Source of the DNA: Ligustrum vulgare | Lineage: Eukaryota; Streptophyta; Magnoliopsida; Lamiales; Oleaceae | DNA length: 64,000 nucleotides | Assembly: GCA_963555705.1 (NCBI GenBank) | Contig: OY743172.1 | Location: 66,980,602 to 67,044,601 of the forward strand | Direction: 5' to 3' | Part shown: piece after piece, positions 44,473 through 57,238 of the stretch | Layout: each line of letters begins with the position of its first letter | Position numbering within the stretch: the first letter of the stretch is position 1 | Position numbers and translations under genes: made by a program | Notes under the pieces: model-generated | Told to the model about the DNA's origin: nothing | The model's input: the letters and a program-made list of their open reading frames with translations, nothing else | The model's database searches: none

Positions 44473-44925
44473 TGTAGAGCAAGTTGCATTAGAGTTTGAA
44501 GAAGAGATTGATTGAAAATTGGCAAAGAAAGCGGGGGTTCCGAACAAATGGCCATAACTTTTTGCAACGGTGTCAGAATCCTTATTATAATATGTTTTCG
44601 GAATCGTCGGGAAACGCTCTACTACTAAAAAACTCGGCTTCCCGGTTGAGGTCGTTTTAGGCTTCAAAAATGCAGTTTGAAGGGAGCTACCTGCCATTCG
44701 AAGTTTTTTTCAATTTTAGTTAAAATTATCCTTTGAGTCGTTTATTTTATTTGAATGTCTATTTCCGTCTTTTTGCTCAATTAGGGTTGCTCAGACATTT
44801 TTAAAGGGATTGTTTGCCATTCAATTGATCATTCATTCATATTCAATAAAGTTTCTTCTCGTTGGTGGATTCCAATTAAATTCTCTAGATTTACGGTTGT
44901 AAATCTTTGTTTTCGTTCTGCGTCA
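44473..44925 (+). repeat. 5' LTR of the gypsy element
   Basis: It pairs with 50150-50603. Conserved blocks include tgaggtcgttttaggcttca and attcatattcaataaagttt. Differences are denser in the first 150 bp. Confidence 0.88.
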
Positions 44926-44957
44926 AGTGATATCAGAGCAAGGATTCACCTTGTTTA

Positions 44958-45692
44958 ATGGCCAACAACGAAGGCGGAAGGGTTCTCCCTCGCGGCGCTA
45001 GTCGTAGGGAAACAGATGCAGATCTATGGGCCGCAATTGATGCACAACAACAGGCGATGGAGAGGATGGAGGCTATGATGCAGCGGTTGTTGGAGCGACA
45101 ACCCGATCCCAACGCACCTCCAGCTAACCCGCCTGCCAACAGAGGCGGAATTGAAAGGGGTGTCCCTGCCCGTCCTAGGGCTGGACGCCAGCCTAGGACC
45201 GCGGTGGATATACCATATGGCGATGTCAGCGATGAGGATTCAGAGGAGGATTTCGCAGATAACCTCAGGCACCAACAACAGAATCGGAATCAACTCGATT
45301 ATAGAATTCGGGCAGACATACCTCTATTTCATGGAAAACTACAAATTGAGGAGTTTCTGGATTGGATCTCAGAAGTCGAGAGATTTTTTCATTTTACTGA
45401 GGTCGCGGAAGAGAGGAAGGTGAAGCTCGTGTCCTATAAATTACGGGGTGGCTCTGCTGTTTGGTGGGAAAGGTTGCAGATGGACAAGCGGCGACAAGGC
45501 AAGACCCCTGTACAGTCGTGGAGGCGGACGAAGGAACTGTTGATGAACATATTCTTGCCCCCGAATTACGAGAAGTTTATATTTCAGAGTTTTCAGAATT
45601 GTGTGCAGGGAACCAAATCTGTTGTTGATTACACGGCGGAGTGGTATAGGTTGTCCGTTCGTAACAATCTGAACGAGACTGAAGGGCAGTAG
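44958..45692 (+). pseudogene. Gypsy gag gene, ended by a premature stop
   Basis: 244 codons from ATG 44958. An N-terminal coiled region (AQQQAMERMEAMMQRLLE, about 31-48) and a Pro/Arg-rich linker lead to the retrotransposon gag core (PLFHGKLQIEEFLDWISEVE, AVWWERL, FLPPNYEKFIFQSFQNC). The TAG at 45690 cuts the frame, but homologous sequence continues ([17 protein letters not shown]). A zinc-knuckle-like CYRCGQPGHC lies at about 46040 with the fourth ligand changed to Ser. This is probably a broken full gag-pol frame. Confidence 0.85.
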
Positions 45693-46231
45693 GTTTCCAG
45701 ATATTTGGGGGGGCTGAAGCCGTCGATTCGGGAGAAAATCGGGTTGCAGGTGGTTTGGACGGTGGATGAGGCACATAACATGGCATTGAAGGCTGAGTTG
45801 ATGGAGAAAACCCCTAATTGATTTTCCACTTGCAGAAAAGACGCTGGGGAGTTATCCAATAATTCGACGAATAGGGGCAGATCCTTTCCGAATGATGGAC
45901 AGGGTCAAACGAAGTCTAGTGTTGATCAGTCACAGAGGGGCGTAGGGCCTGTAGTAACCAAGCTGGGGCACGTCCAGCGACAGTAGGGAAGGAAGTATCT
46001 CGAGCACCTAATCCGTATACTAAACCAGGCGGTTTTAAGTGCTACCGATGTGGTCAACCAGGGCATTGCTCGAATGAATCCAGCCTGAAAATCTGTAAAT
46101 TTCGTGGACACAGGAGAATGTGAGGATGTGAATCAGTATGTTGAAGAGGATGAAAACGTGGATGAGCTATTGGAAGGGCAGAGATAGCGGAGGAATAAAG
46201 GGAGCATGTAAACTGTGTAGTTCAGCGGGTC

Positions 46232-47914
46232 ATGTGTTCGACAAAGTTGGAGGATTCCTCGCAGAGACATAATATTTTTAGGGTTTGCTGCAGTGTTCAA
46301 GGGATGGTTTGTGACTTGATTGTCGACAACGGTAGCTGTGAAAATTTTCTATCCAGGAGGTTAGTGGAACATTTGAAATTACGGGTGGAGAAACACCCAA
46401 AACCGTACGTGATTGGGTGGATCTAGAAGGGGCCTCAGGTGAGCATGACTGAAATATGCAAGGTTCCCATCTCCATTGGTCAGCACTATTGGGACGAGGT
46501 AATCTGCAATGTAGTAGACATGGACGCTAGTCATTTGTTGTTGGGACGTCCATGGCAATTTGATGTGGATGTTACTTATAGGGGACGCGACAACATTTAT
46601 GTTTTCAATTGGAGGGGTAGTAAAATCGCGATGATTCCGAAGCAGAATGCGAGTAGCGTTTCACCAAATACTGCAAACAGAAGTCAGCCCTTACTTTCCT
46701 TTGTCACTTCGTTAAGTGAGCTGGAGTTGGAAATGAAAGAAGCACAGGAGGTACATGTTGTGGTGGTGCGGGCTATGGTGGTTGAAGGGAAAGAGAAACA
46801 GGATATGGGAGTACCTAATAGGGTACAGTGTCTTTTGAAGGAGTTCAGCAAGTTATTATCTGACGAGTTACCAAATGATCTTCCACCACTAAGGGATATT
46901 CAGCACCGTATCGATCTAGTTCCAGGTGCTAGCTTACCTAATCTCCCCCACTACCGGATGAGTCCGAAGGAGAATCTAATTTTACAGGAGAAAGTAGAGG
47001 AGTTGATGAAGAAAGGATTTATTCGCAAGAGTATGAGCCCCTGCGGTGTCCCCGCACTATTAGTTCCCAAGAAAGACGGTGCATGGCGGATGTGTGTTGA
47101 CAGCCGTGCTATCAACAAGATAACTGTCAGATATAGCTTCCCGATTCCAAGATTAGATGATATGTTAATATGTTGGAGGGTTCGAGGGTGTTCTCGAAGA
47201 TCGATCTGCGTAGTGGCTATCACCAGATTCGGGTCAAGCCAGGGGACGAGTGGAAGACAGCTTTCAAAACGAAGGATGGATTGTATGAGTGGCTCGTCAT
47301 GCCATTCGGACACTCAAATGCCCCGAGCACCTTTATGCGGCTCATGAACCAGGTACTACGACCTTTCATTGGCAATTATGTAGTGGTTTATTTCGATGAT
47401 ATACTGATTTATAGCCGAGATGAAGAGGACCATATGAAGCATCTGAGGGCTGTGTCAGAAGTGTTATCTAAAAACAAGTTGTTCATCAACTTTAAGAAGT
47501 GTAACTGGTTGATGACGAAATTGTTATTTTTGGGATATGTCGTAAGTCCTGATGGCATAATGGTGGACGAGGAGAAGGTTAGGGCCATTCGTGATTGGCC
47601 CGCGTCAAGGTCAGTAGGGGAGGTGAGGAGTTTTCATGGGCTAGCAACCTTTTATCGTCGGTTCATCAGGCATTTCAGCAGCATTGTGGCCCCCATTACG
47701 GAGTGTCTGAAGAAGGGGAATTTTCAGTGGGAAGGGAAAGCTGAAATGGCTTTTGCAGTCATTAAGGAGAAATTCTGCAGCACTCATGTACTCGCTCTAC
47801 CCAGTTTTGATATGCTTTTTGAGGTTGAGTGTGACGCCACTGGGATTGGAATTGGGGAGTTTCTTTCGCAAGAGAAGAGATCAGTGGCTTTCTTTAGTGA
47901 GAAACTAAGTGATG
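46232..47914 (+). pseudogene. Gypsy protease and reverse transcriptase (broken)
   Basis: The protease region has VDNGSCENF, so the usual D-S/T-G is D-N-G. A TAG at 46424 follows, then GQHYWDEVICNVVDMDASHLLLGRPW. The RT starts near 46860 (DVPLVPK-type PALLVPKKDGAWRMCVDSRA) and shifts frame at about 47165. The next frame carries [36 protein letters not shown] (the Y-x-DD site), then the connection and start of RNase H ([20 protein letters not shown]). It ends at KLSD where the solo LTR enters. Non-functional. Confidence 0.88.
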
Positions 47915-48673
47915 TGATGAGATTCGAGAAGCGCGGAAGAAACACCGGAAAGTTCCGAACCCAGGTTGTTACGGACGGTGGAATCTTGACCCGACAATCA
48001 CGACGCGAGGATCGACGATGCGGATTGAAGAACCAAGATTTGCGAAACGCCACAAGGATCTGTCCAACTTCCTTGATAAGTTTCTGGTTTTGAACGCCAC
48101 AAATATTCTCGCGAATATTTGATAAGTTCGAGATGAACGCCACAAGATAATCAATCTTGATACGTTCGAGTTTGTAATGTGAATCCACACATTAAACAAT
48201 TGAAAAACATTCAATCTTTTTTTATTCGTCAAAGTATGTTTCTAATATTACAATGAAGACTCCTTTATATAGGCTACCAGAATAAAAATCCTAGTCTACT
48301 TAGAAAACTAAATAAAATCTAATCTAATTAGGGAATAGATAAAATCTCTCATAATGGAGTCCTAATTTAATTGGAAATAATAATAAAGACAAAGTAAATA
48401 TAATCCTATAATTATGAAAATATAGTAAATTTCCTTCTGCATCATTGATTTGACAATTTGAAGCCCCAAACGATGGAATTTGACCCTAAAATCAATGGGC
48501 TCAAGGGCTTTAGCCCATGAGTCTTGCTCAGTAACCTGTTTCTACTCGAAAAACATATATTATCCATCTAATTCCGACATGGTTGACTGGACTGCACTTT
48601 TATTTTGGCTTGAATATTTAACTTTCTGTCAAGTCTGCTATGACTCCGATTGTCGCGGGTTCGGAACATATCA
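47915..48673 (-). mobile_element. Solo LTR inserted antisense in gypsy RNase H
   Basis: The 759-bp insert begins TGATGAG and ends ATATCA, and is flanked by a perfect 5-bp duplication TGATG (47910-47914, 48674-48678). Removing it rejoins the RNase H reading (KLSD to ARRKWSTYEQEF). On the minus strand it has a TATA box (tatataaagg, 48271-48262) and the LTR landmarks of the Ty3 elements at 14.8 and 55.3 kb (agcagacttgaca near its start, gaatatttgtggcgttc, gcatcgtcgat, ctttccggtgtttc near its end). A single LTR with intact TSD is the product of LTR-LTR recombination of a full element. Confidence 0.88.
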
Positions 48674-50149
48674 TGATGCCCGGCGAAAGTGGAGCACTTA
48701 TGAGCAAGAATTTTATTCAATTGTGTGTGCTTTGAAACATTGGGAGCATTATTTAATTCAGCGGGAATTCATGTTTACTTACAGAAGTTCCCGTTCGTTC
48801 TGAAGCATAAGTCGGGAGTTTCGAATAAAACAGCATAAGTCGGCATGCTAGTTTGTTGGTGATCATGCGTCAAGAAGTTATTGGGTTTGAGTTTCTGAAG
48901 GAATTGTACATTGATGATGAAGACTTTGCCAATGTTTGGGAAAAATGCACACAGAAGCAGGCAGATGGGGAGTATCATATAGTTGATGGCTACCTGTTTT
49001 GTGGTAATCAACTGTGCATTCCACGAAGTTCATTGAGGGAGAAACTGATCCGAGACTTACATAGTGGAGGGCTGAGTGGTCACTTGGGGCGTGACAAAAC
49101 CATCAGTGGAGTAGCAAAACGGTATTACTGGCCACAGTTGAAGCGTGATGTGGGAAACTTTGTTCGTAAGTGTTATGCTTGTCGGACAGCTAAAGGGCAA
49201 GCTCAGAATACTGGATTATACATGCCGCTACCGGTTCCAAATGCAATCTGGGAGGATTTGTCTATGGATTTTGTATTGGGACTCCCGCGAACTCAACATG
49301 GGGTCGACTCGGTATTTGTAGTCGTTGACAGGTTTTCCAAAATGGGCCATTTTATACCTTGCCGGAAAACCTCTGATGCATCACATATCGCACAACTGTT
49401 TTTCGAGAAGCGGTTCACTTACATGGAGTTCCCCTATCCATTACTTCTGACAGAGATTCGAAGTTCCTCAGTTATTTTTGGGTTACTTTGTGGCAGCGGA
49501 TGGATAATACGCTCAAGTTTAGTAGCGCAGCTCACCCGCAGACTGGTGGCCAGACTGAAAACTTGAATAGGACACTTAGAAATTTAATTCACAGCATTTG
49601 TGGTGATAAACCTAAGCAGTGGGATGTAGCATTGGCACAAGCGGAGTTCTCATATAATAATGCTGTCTACTTTGCTACGGGAAAGTCTCCTTTCTCTTTG
49701 GTTTATTTACAGCCTCCTAAACATGCATTGGACCTGACTCGACTACCTAAGGTGGCTGGTGAAAGTGTGGCTGCAGAAAATCTAGCTGAACAGGTCCGTG
49801 ACGTGCAAGCAGAGGTGAAGGCACGATTGGAAGGACAAAATGCTAAATATAAGGCGGCAGGGGACGTGAAGAGGCGTGAGAAACTGTTTAAGGAGGGTGA
49901 TGAGGTGATGGTGTTCCTACGAAAGGAGAGGTTCCCTGTTGGTTCGTATAATAAGTTAAAGTCGAAGAGGTATGGTCCATATAAGGTGATCCGAAAGATC
50001 AATGACAATGCTTACATAATAGATTTGCCAGATGACATGAATATTTCGCTCACTTTCAATGTAGCTGATATTTATGAGTTCTGCGATGATGTTCCGCTCT
50101 ATCTAGAATATTACTCGGGGTCGAGTTCTTCACAGGTGGGAATGACTGC
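48674..50149 (+). pseudogene. Gypsy RNase H end and integrase (broken)
   Basis: After the solo LTR: RRKWSTYEQEFYSIVCALKH, then disrupted sequence. Integrase follows from 48853 with a zinc-binding [10 protein letters not shown]...CYACR module and a core beginning SMDFVLGLP. The frame shifts near 49445, after which the second catalytic Asp region and [19 protein letters not shown] are in another frame, open to 50327. The GPY/F-like [21 protein letters not shown] lies at about 49965. The C-terminal end runs into the 3' LTR, a usual overlap. Confidence 0.85.
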
Positions 50150-50603
50150 TGTAGAACAGGTTGCATTAGAGTTTGAAGAAAAGAGTGATCGAAAATTGGC
50201 AAAGAAAGCGGGGGGTTCCGAACAAACGTCCATAACTTTTTGCACCGGTGTCAGAATCATTATTATAATATGTTTTCGAATCTTCACGCAGCGCTCTACG
50301 ACCTCCCAACCCGGGTTCCCCGGTTGAGGTCGTTTTAGGCTTCAAAAATGCAGTTTAAAGGGAGCTACCGGCCATTCGAAGTTTTTTTCAATTTTAGTTA
50401 AAATTATCCTTTAAGTCGTTTATTTTATTTGAATGTCTATTTCCGTCTTTTTGCTCAATTAGGGTTGCTCAGACGTTTTTAAAGGGATTGTTTGCCATTC
50501 AATTGATCATTCATTCATATTCAATAAAGTTTCTTCTCGTTGGTGGATTCCAATTAAATTCTCTAGATTTACGTTTGTAAATCTTTGTTTCCATTCTGCG
50601 TCA
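50150..50603 (+). repeat. 3' LTR of the gypsy element
   Basis: Matches 44473-44925. Relative to it, the part around 50290-50320 (cgcagcgctctacgacctcc) is changed most. Ends CTGCGTCA. Confidence 0.88.
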
Positions 50604-51854
50604 TCATTCTTCTCATCTTAAATGACACAAGTCTTCTAAGATCCTTATCTAGTAGGAATATTAGGTCAATCTGCAATCAAGGGATAAGTGTGCAATATTA
50701 CTAGGGTCGACTGTGTGACAATGCCAAGTAAATTTCTTGAAATTTGTTTCTTCACTTTGTGATATAACTATATATGTATGTTTTAAGCTTATTAGTTGCT
50801 TTCTTTCCCGCTTTATTGCAATGTATGCCTTGTTTTGTATTAGCATAATGCATCCTATATCTTTTCTGCATCCCCTATAATTTATTCGCAACATTATTCG
50901 GATTTATTAATTGTTTTCTTGTTTTCTTGAAAGAAAATGTGTGGTTAAAAAGTGTTTTAAAAGATTGTATTGTTTATAAATTGTAATAATTTCGTTACAG
51001 AACAAAGTCTTAATCTAGATAAATATTACAGCATGATTAAGACTTTTTTATAGTTTCCACTTTGTTGAATATCTTTGTTACATATTGTTCTGTATCTGTT
51101 TATGATTTTGCATCACAGTGTATCATTTATCTTCATCAATTTTTATCCATCTTTTACATATCCTTCCCTTCTTTTCGGTGCATCAGAATCTGGAGATTTG
51201 GCAACATAATATTCCCGTTGCAGCACAAGTGCATCCTTCCCCGGTAGCTTCTGATGCCTTTACATCTTGATTCTACGGTAGTTGAACTCGTGAAGGTTTT
51301 GTAAATACATTCTATACAAACTGAAATAGTGCTTCTTGAGCTTTTTAAATTTTCTTTAGTTCTTTATTCTTCTTTTTAATATATTTTGTTTTCCAATTTT
51401 TTTCGGCGGCTGTCTCTGAATAAACTTCTGTAAAAATTGTGTACCCATTTTGAGAATTGGGATAATAGCTGAGAAGCATAAACGAGTTCATGCGAACTGC
51501 AAAGGATGGGAAGAATTCTGCCTCGGTTAGTGCTGTGATTTGTGCTCAAAAGCGTTAGGAATTTACTAAAATGTAATAAGCGATTATTTATATTTGATAT
51601 AATATTTGATGTTTATTTAAATTTGCAATTCATTATTATATTAAAGTTGTAACGAAGGGTCATCAATTGTTTAAAGATAATATAATATTAGTACTTTTGA
51701 ACTTCAGAAGATTAGTATTATATTTCAATCGAGAATAATGTAGTCCTGAACCTTTTATAAAGATGGACACTTTATTCTATTGAGATTCATTTCATTATTA
51801 CTCTAATTAATAATAATAGGCGATTTATCTTAATTGTCAAGACTAGTTGAGTTG
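50604..51854. other. Gene-free interval after the gypsy element
   Basis: No domain, RNA gene or clear repeat is recognised. A slightly GC-richer patch at about 51170-51290 could be exon debris but has no identifiable product. Confidence 0.45.
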
Positions 51855-53474
51855 TGATGATAAGTGCTTTATTAGCACGTATTTAATTCACTTATTATCT
51901 TATTTTGTTATTGATTTGATCCTATTGAAGTATCGTTTAATGCACTTTCACTTATTGTGCTATGTAAGGTCAAAAAGAAGAAAAGAAAGGAAACAAGACC
52001 AAAGAAATAAAAAAAATCAAGATGTGAGGTTTAAGGGCATATTTAAATAGCTCCAAATCAATAATGGCATGTGGGAAGAACATTAGATGCAAAAATTATG
52101 GTCATAGAAGGTTTGGGGTGAAGTTGGAAATCAAAAACCCGCAAGAATTGTGATCATGAATTTTAGTCAGAGATTGAAGCTCAATTTTGTCATATAAGAC
52201 TTTCGAATTTGGGAACACCTATTTCATAAAGAATTGTAGATATTTGAGTTTTGTTTCCAACGCAACTTGAATCACCACAATCGGACTTCAGGAGAGAAAG
52301 TTATGACCAAAACATCGAGCACAGGCGCTTCTCGACAGAAATGCACTTAAGGCCGTAAATGATAAAGTTACGGCCGTAACTTCCAAATTCTGGAAATTTT
52401 CAGAAACTCACTTACGGTCGTAAATGACAATGTTACGGTCGTAACTTTCTCGTGAAATAATTTCCTTATCTGATTCATTGCATAATTTTGGTATATCTTG
52501 TGGGTAAAGTTAGGGTACGATTTTAGGAGCATTAAAAGAGCAAAATCAACACAAAAGGAGGCTGGAACATTGAGGAAAATTGAGAACAAAATATAGAGCA
52601 TTCTTGGGAGATTTTCAAGTGTAAGAATATCAACAAAAATGGAATTCATGAAGCAACTTGAAGAATTTACCACAATCATGCTAGGCTAAATTCTATGTCT
52701 TGTTCAAAGGGGAAGTTGTGTTAACTTGATTATGTTATTTTCTTTTCCTACAAATTAGTAGCGTGAATTTATTCATTTATTTCAATTGTTGAATTATTAT
52801 GTTTTGAATGTTCATTTGAGTTTATTTGATTAATAGTTTAATTTGGCCAATTGGATTATTGATATTTGGATTCATGAATATGCTATGTTTAGATTCTTGA
52901 TCTGTAATTGTCATTGAATCTTTACTTTAGTAGTAAATAAATCTCTTGCAGATTTAGTAATAATTCAACTTGGATTGATTAATTCGAGCTTGTGTAATTA
53001 ACGATCCACTTCAATCTATTCTTCTAAATTTTCATACTAGTCGTGCATTAAATCCTAAGAGCTTGTTTAGGATTATTCGTGGCTAGAATTGGTTCGAAGA
53101 GCTTGTTTTGAATCAATACACATAAGGAAGAATTTAGATAATCAGAGCTTGTTGATTATTTATGATTGATAATTGAACTAGGAAAAGAAACACTTTACAA
53201 GGAAAGGTATAACATTAATTGAGGGTACAACCGAACCCGAGAACAAGATTTCCTCTCATATTATTTCTCTAGTCATATTTAATTGTTTATTTTTATGCAT
53301 ATTTTTTATTCAAGCAATTTCAAACAACAAACTCTCCAATTCAATTCTAATTGATTGAACAACTAAAATTAGTTTCCGTTCCTCGTGGGATCGACCATTA
53401 CTCTCATCACTACATTATTAATTAATATTTTGCGACTAAGGAATTATTTATTATTTTGGTGCATTGCGACATGC
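51855..53474 (+). mobile_element. Probable long solo LTR or LTR fragment
   Basis: It begins tgatgataagtgctttatta and ends near gtgcattgcgacatgca, with the LTR-like block cgtgggatcgaccattact at about 53385 resembling that at 25475. It includes a duplicated 37-bp unit with ttacggccgtaac-type palindromes (52344-52380, 52410-52446). No TSD or partner LTR, so limits are approximate. Confidence 0.45.
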
Positions 53475-55267
53475 ATCATGTGACTAATAACATTGATATA
53501 CTTCGGGATAAATACATTGGATTGGACCATCATGAAATTAATTCTCTAGCATAACCGTGCTTGGGAATTGATATTTCGCATGATTATCATATGGATTGTG
53601 TTAATCTGTCTTGGATGATATTTATTATGTACGAGTATAATTTCAAGAATCTAAGCTTAATATTTAACATTTGATGTTAAATAGAAATCATAGCAATTAG
53701 AATTTTGATTCAAGCATTGTATAATAAATTAGGTGAAACGGTTAATTTTATGCCTAATTAATTATCGATTTTAAACGGGGACAAGTTATTGAATAAATCT
53801 ATGTGTACACATTTTATTGTACACTTATTGTAAACCCACTCACATGGGGTTGACTATTTTAATCCTCCTATAAATGGGTCTCACCCCCACGTGAGTGAGG
53901 TATACAAAAAGTGTACAAATAAAGGTATACACGTAACATAGTTCATATACTTAGGAGTTGCAATAATTCGTATATAATGGTATAAGTGAATTATTATATA
54001 ATTAAATTGGACGTTTATTAATTGACATAATCGGATTTAATTATTGAGAGCCTATAATATATAAATTCGATTGGGTTACCCCAATAATCTAAATAAGAAT
54101 TGAAAGACTAACTTGTATAGAGTTGGATAGTTTTTTTTTTATTGCGCTAATAAAAAGGGATAAGAATAGAGTTACTTGTTGGACAAGTATAAAACTCTAA
54201 ATTAGGACTGCATAAAGAAACCGCAAACCGAACCTAACTCGTTAGTTTGAAACCGTTGGTTTGAGACTGCATGAACCTATGGTTTCTTTTCTCTCAAAAC
54301 AAACCAAACAGTTTCAAAATGATTTGGTTTATGTTTTGATTTTCAAAAACCACAAAAAATCGAACCAAACCGCTTTTAATTTTTAATTAAAAATTAATTT
54401 TATTAATTTGAATTTACTAGTCAAATTTAACCATGAAAATAAAATTCTCATGTATATATTTTATCATTTTCATTGCATTGTAATGTTCCCAGAAAAAAAA
54501 TATAGAAGTTTCCTACCTTACAGTTTGGGTAACGCATGCACTGAAGGTTAAAAAATAAATAAATAAATTCAACTAAGCAAGAAAATTGACAAAAATAATA
54601 CAATAATAAACCTTAATTACAATAATTTCCTGAAAATGAGAAGGAACTCAAATCCTAAACTAGAGTTATCAAATCTTTCAATGATATGTAGTACATATAG
54701 ACAATTGACAGTATGAAATTCATACTCTCACTTTTCAGTAGAGTCTAAATCCCACAAGGAAAAGGAAAAAAATTACTTATTGGACAAGTATGAAACTCTA
54801 AATCTCACGTGAAAAAGGAAAAGAGTTACTTGTTGGACAAATATGAAGCTCTAAATCCCACAAGGAAAAGGAAAATCTCCTCCTATATATAAACTAGTAG
54901 GAAACGACCAAAAAATGATGAATTGATTAATTTCATATGCTTGTTTTTTGTCATTCCCTAATTAAATATTAAAGGGAGAATTTGATTTTCCTTGGATAAT
55001 ATTATTGTGTTCTTGTGTTCTTAGTCATTTGGTGTCCACGCATCAAAAAATCTTGTTCTTGAAGGAATATTGGGGAAGATTCAAAGGTTGGAAGCTGAAG
55101 CAATTATTTCAAAGATTGGAATTCATAATTGCTGCTGAGAGGTAACTCCACTGTACACCTTCAAGGTAATTTTAATTTATTTAGTAATTAATTAAATTTC
55201 AAGGCGTTCTTGTTTTCAAAAAAACTAATTTTTTTTTTATTTGAACACTTTATTAGAATCAATTTTC
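53475..55267 (+). other. Degraded repeat region, probably copia LTR remnants, with a small MITE
   Basis: Long non-coding stretch. Blocks such as attggattggaccatcatga (53517) and a tatatataaac TATA-like site near 54890 suggest an old LTR. A repeat around ttacttgttggacaa...ctctaaatc occurs three times (about 54167, 54770, 54828), the first split off by a hAT-like segment starting taggactgcataaagaaacc at 54206. The MITE at 53799-53941 is listed separately. Confidence 0.35.
53799..53941. mobile_element. MITE-like palindromic element
   Basis: The left arm ctatgtgtacacattttatt and the inverted right arm (ctatgttacgtgtatacctt) are imperfect inverted repeats that include an inner cactcacatgggg/cactcacgtgggg pair. 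About 143 bp, no coding. No convincing TSD. The ends resemble Mutator-type MITEs; the superfamily is uncertain. Confidence 0.6.
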
Positions 55268-55272
55268 AACAG

Positions 55273-56050
55273 TAATACCAATCATGGCAGACTTGACATG
55301 AAGAACAACAATTCAAGCCAAACAAAGTTATAAGCATGTTCGAAGAGCTCCAAAGATCGAACACGGAATGATTGAAGAAGGTTCAAAGCCATTTGCGGTA
55401 AAAAACCAAGCTAAATGGAAGCAGAAGGTCATTTACAACAGTAACCAATGCATTCACAACCGTAACTCAAGCAACATATTTTGGAACCCGCAAGTCACTT
55501 ACAGCCGTAAGTTGAATTTCACGGTTGTAAATAAAATCATCGCGAGGTTGCTCAATGATTTGCCCCCATGATTGCGCGATAATAATTTTTAGGGTTTTGC
55601 AAGTTTTACCTTAAATTCCGTTTTTACTTATTTTAGGTTTTGTTTTGAGCCTTTTTGAGGCCAGACCTAGTTCAAGTCGTTTTTCTTATTTATATGTCAT
55701 TTTAGTGATTGTAATAGGGATAGACTTTTGATGAATAAAAAATTGTGTTGAGTTATTTCTCACCCATATATTGTTCTTGAATGAACTTTCAAACTTATCA
55801 AAGATTATCATACCTTTGTGGCGTTCACCAATTGAACTTATCAAAGATATTGACAACCTTCGTGGCGTTCCACCATGTTGGTTCTTGTTTCCGCATCGTA
55901 ACGGATCTAATGTTTAATATACCTTAGGTTCTTGCAACGTGAGGCTCGGGTCTCCTTGTCATTGTCCATCCGCAACTTGAATTCGAAACTTTCCGGCGTT
56001 TCAAATCAATTTTCGTGTGTTCTTTGTGATTCCCACAACAAATCACATCA
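55273..56050 (+). repeat. 5' LTR of the 55-kb Ty3 element
   Basis: Landmarks shared with the solo LTR at 48 kb: atggcagacttgacatgaag near the start, tttgtggcgttc pairs and ctttccggcgtttc near the end. The expected TG start is TA, probably by mutation. Confidence 0.8.
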
Positions 56051-56520
56051 TCTGGTATTAGAGTTGGACTCTAAACTCCGATTTTTCTTTTATTCTATCC
56101 AAGTTTGATTTTTTATGTATTTATCATAGAGTCTGCCACATAAAAATCATTAATATCCTATTTTTTATAGTTTAAGTCTTTATTTCTTGTTCTTCGTGTT
56201 CTTAAGTTTCTTGAGTCTTTGATCCAGGAAAATATCCAAAAAAAATTCAAAATTGTTTTTATGATCGTTTCTCGTCCGAAGCAAGTCTCATTTGTTTTTC
56301 TATGTTCGTAGTCAAACTTTTATATTTATTAAAAATAAAAAATTATTATTTTTTATTATTTATTTATTCCAAAATTTCATGAATCATTCCCAAAAAAAAA
56401 AAAAAAAAAAAAAAAAATCCACTTTCTTGAATTTCCTTAAATTCTTGATATTTACTTGCCTTCTAAGTCAAAATTAAAATTAATTCGAATCCTTGTGTCA
56501 AATTATTCAATTCCATTCTT

Positions 56521-57210
56521 AATGTCTAAACTTCGAGAAAAATCGTCTGGGAAGAAAACAACAACTTCATTTATTTGCAATAATGGAGAAACAGTTAGAG
56601 AAATGGGAAACGATATTGGATTCAGAAATTGCTCATCTGCGTAACGGGTATAGACGTAATCATAAATCTAGGTATGGAGTTGAGGATGATAATGTTGAGA
56701 AAATAGATTGTGAAGATAAAAGTGGAAACATGTCTATAGCTAGTATAGGGAGGAGGAGAGAATAGGTTGATAGGCGTGAAAGGGAATGCAAACATAATCA
56801 TAAACCCCAGGTTGGAATTAGGGTTGAGAGGGAAGAAGAGATTAATGCGAGGGCACTTTTGAAGATTCGAATTGAAATTTATGAGAAAACGATGATGCAT
56901 GAACGGAAGGTTAGAAAAGAAGCGAAGTATAAAAACGGGGCCGGGAGAGTGAGAGGGAGGCTGAGGCTAAATTACAACAGGGTGAAAGTGAGATCGTAGG
57001 GGATTTAAAATTGGAGTCTTGGGATATGAATACTGAGAAGAAGGAGGGGGAGTTGAAAATTGAAATAGTTGAACAATCCTGCATTTTGAGGTAAAAGATG
57101 AGGAATTGGGTAGTAAAGAGATGGATGAATATGAAGTTAAAATTATTGATGAGGGGGTACATGAATTGGAGGTTGGACATGAAAAATTAGGAGAGTTGGT
57201 AGAGTCCAAA
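56521..57210 (+). pseudogene. Gag-like remnant of the 55-kb Ty3 element
   Basis: Polar, Glu/Lys-rich coding-like sequence in shifting frames. One run starts at ATG 56521 (MSKLREKSSGKKTTTS), another at 56583 (MEKQLEKWETILDSEIAHL) ending at a stop in 56765, and later stretches are rich in Glu. It is equivalent in position to the gag start of the element at 15951. No gag core is left, and the sequence passes into the truncated 3' LTR near 57212. Confidence 0.5.
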
Positions 57211-57238
57211 ATTTTGGAACCCGCAAGTCACTTAGGGC

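Larger units (their letters stand above)
44473..50603 (+). mobile_element. Decayed Ty3/gypsy retrotransposon
   Basis: LTRs 44473-44925 (453 bp) and 50150-50603 (454 bp) both start TGTAGA and end CTGCGTCA, with many differences. A primer site variant (tgatatcagagc) follows the 5' LTR at 44928. Pol order protease, RT, RNase H, integrase identifies Ty3/gypsy. Numerous stops and frameshifts affect gag and pol, and the RNase H region is interrupted by an antisense solo LTR (47915-48673). No matching TSD was found (CTTGA on the left, TCATT on the right), so the ends may have been altered. A GPY/F-like motif is present after integrase; no chromodomain was seen. Confidence 0.9.

Noticed and set aside
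44473..50603. 5-bp target duplication for the gypsy element
   Set aside because: Flanking 5-mers CTTGA and TCATT do not match; I do not claim a duplication.
54206..54745. A hAT insertion with an 8-bp duplication (CTCTAAAT/GTCTAAAT)
   Set aside because: The left end looks like a hAT, but the right end is not an inverted match, so the insertion is not claimed as an element.
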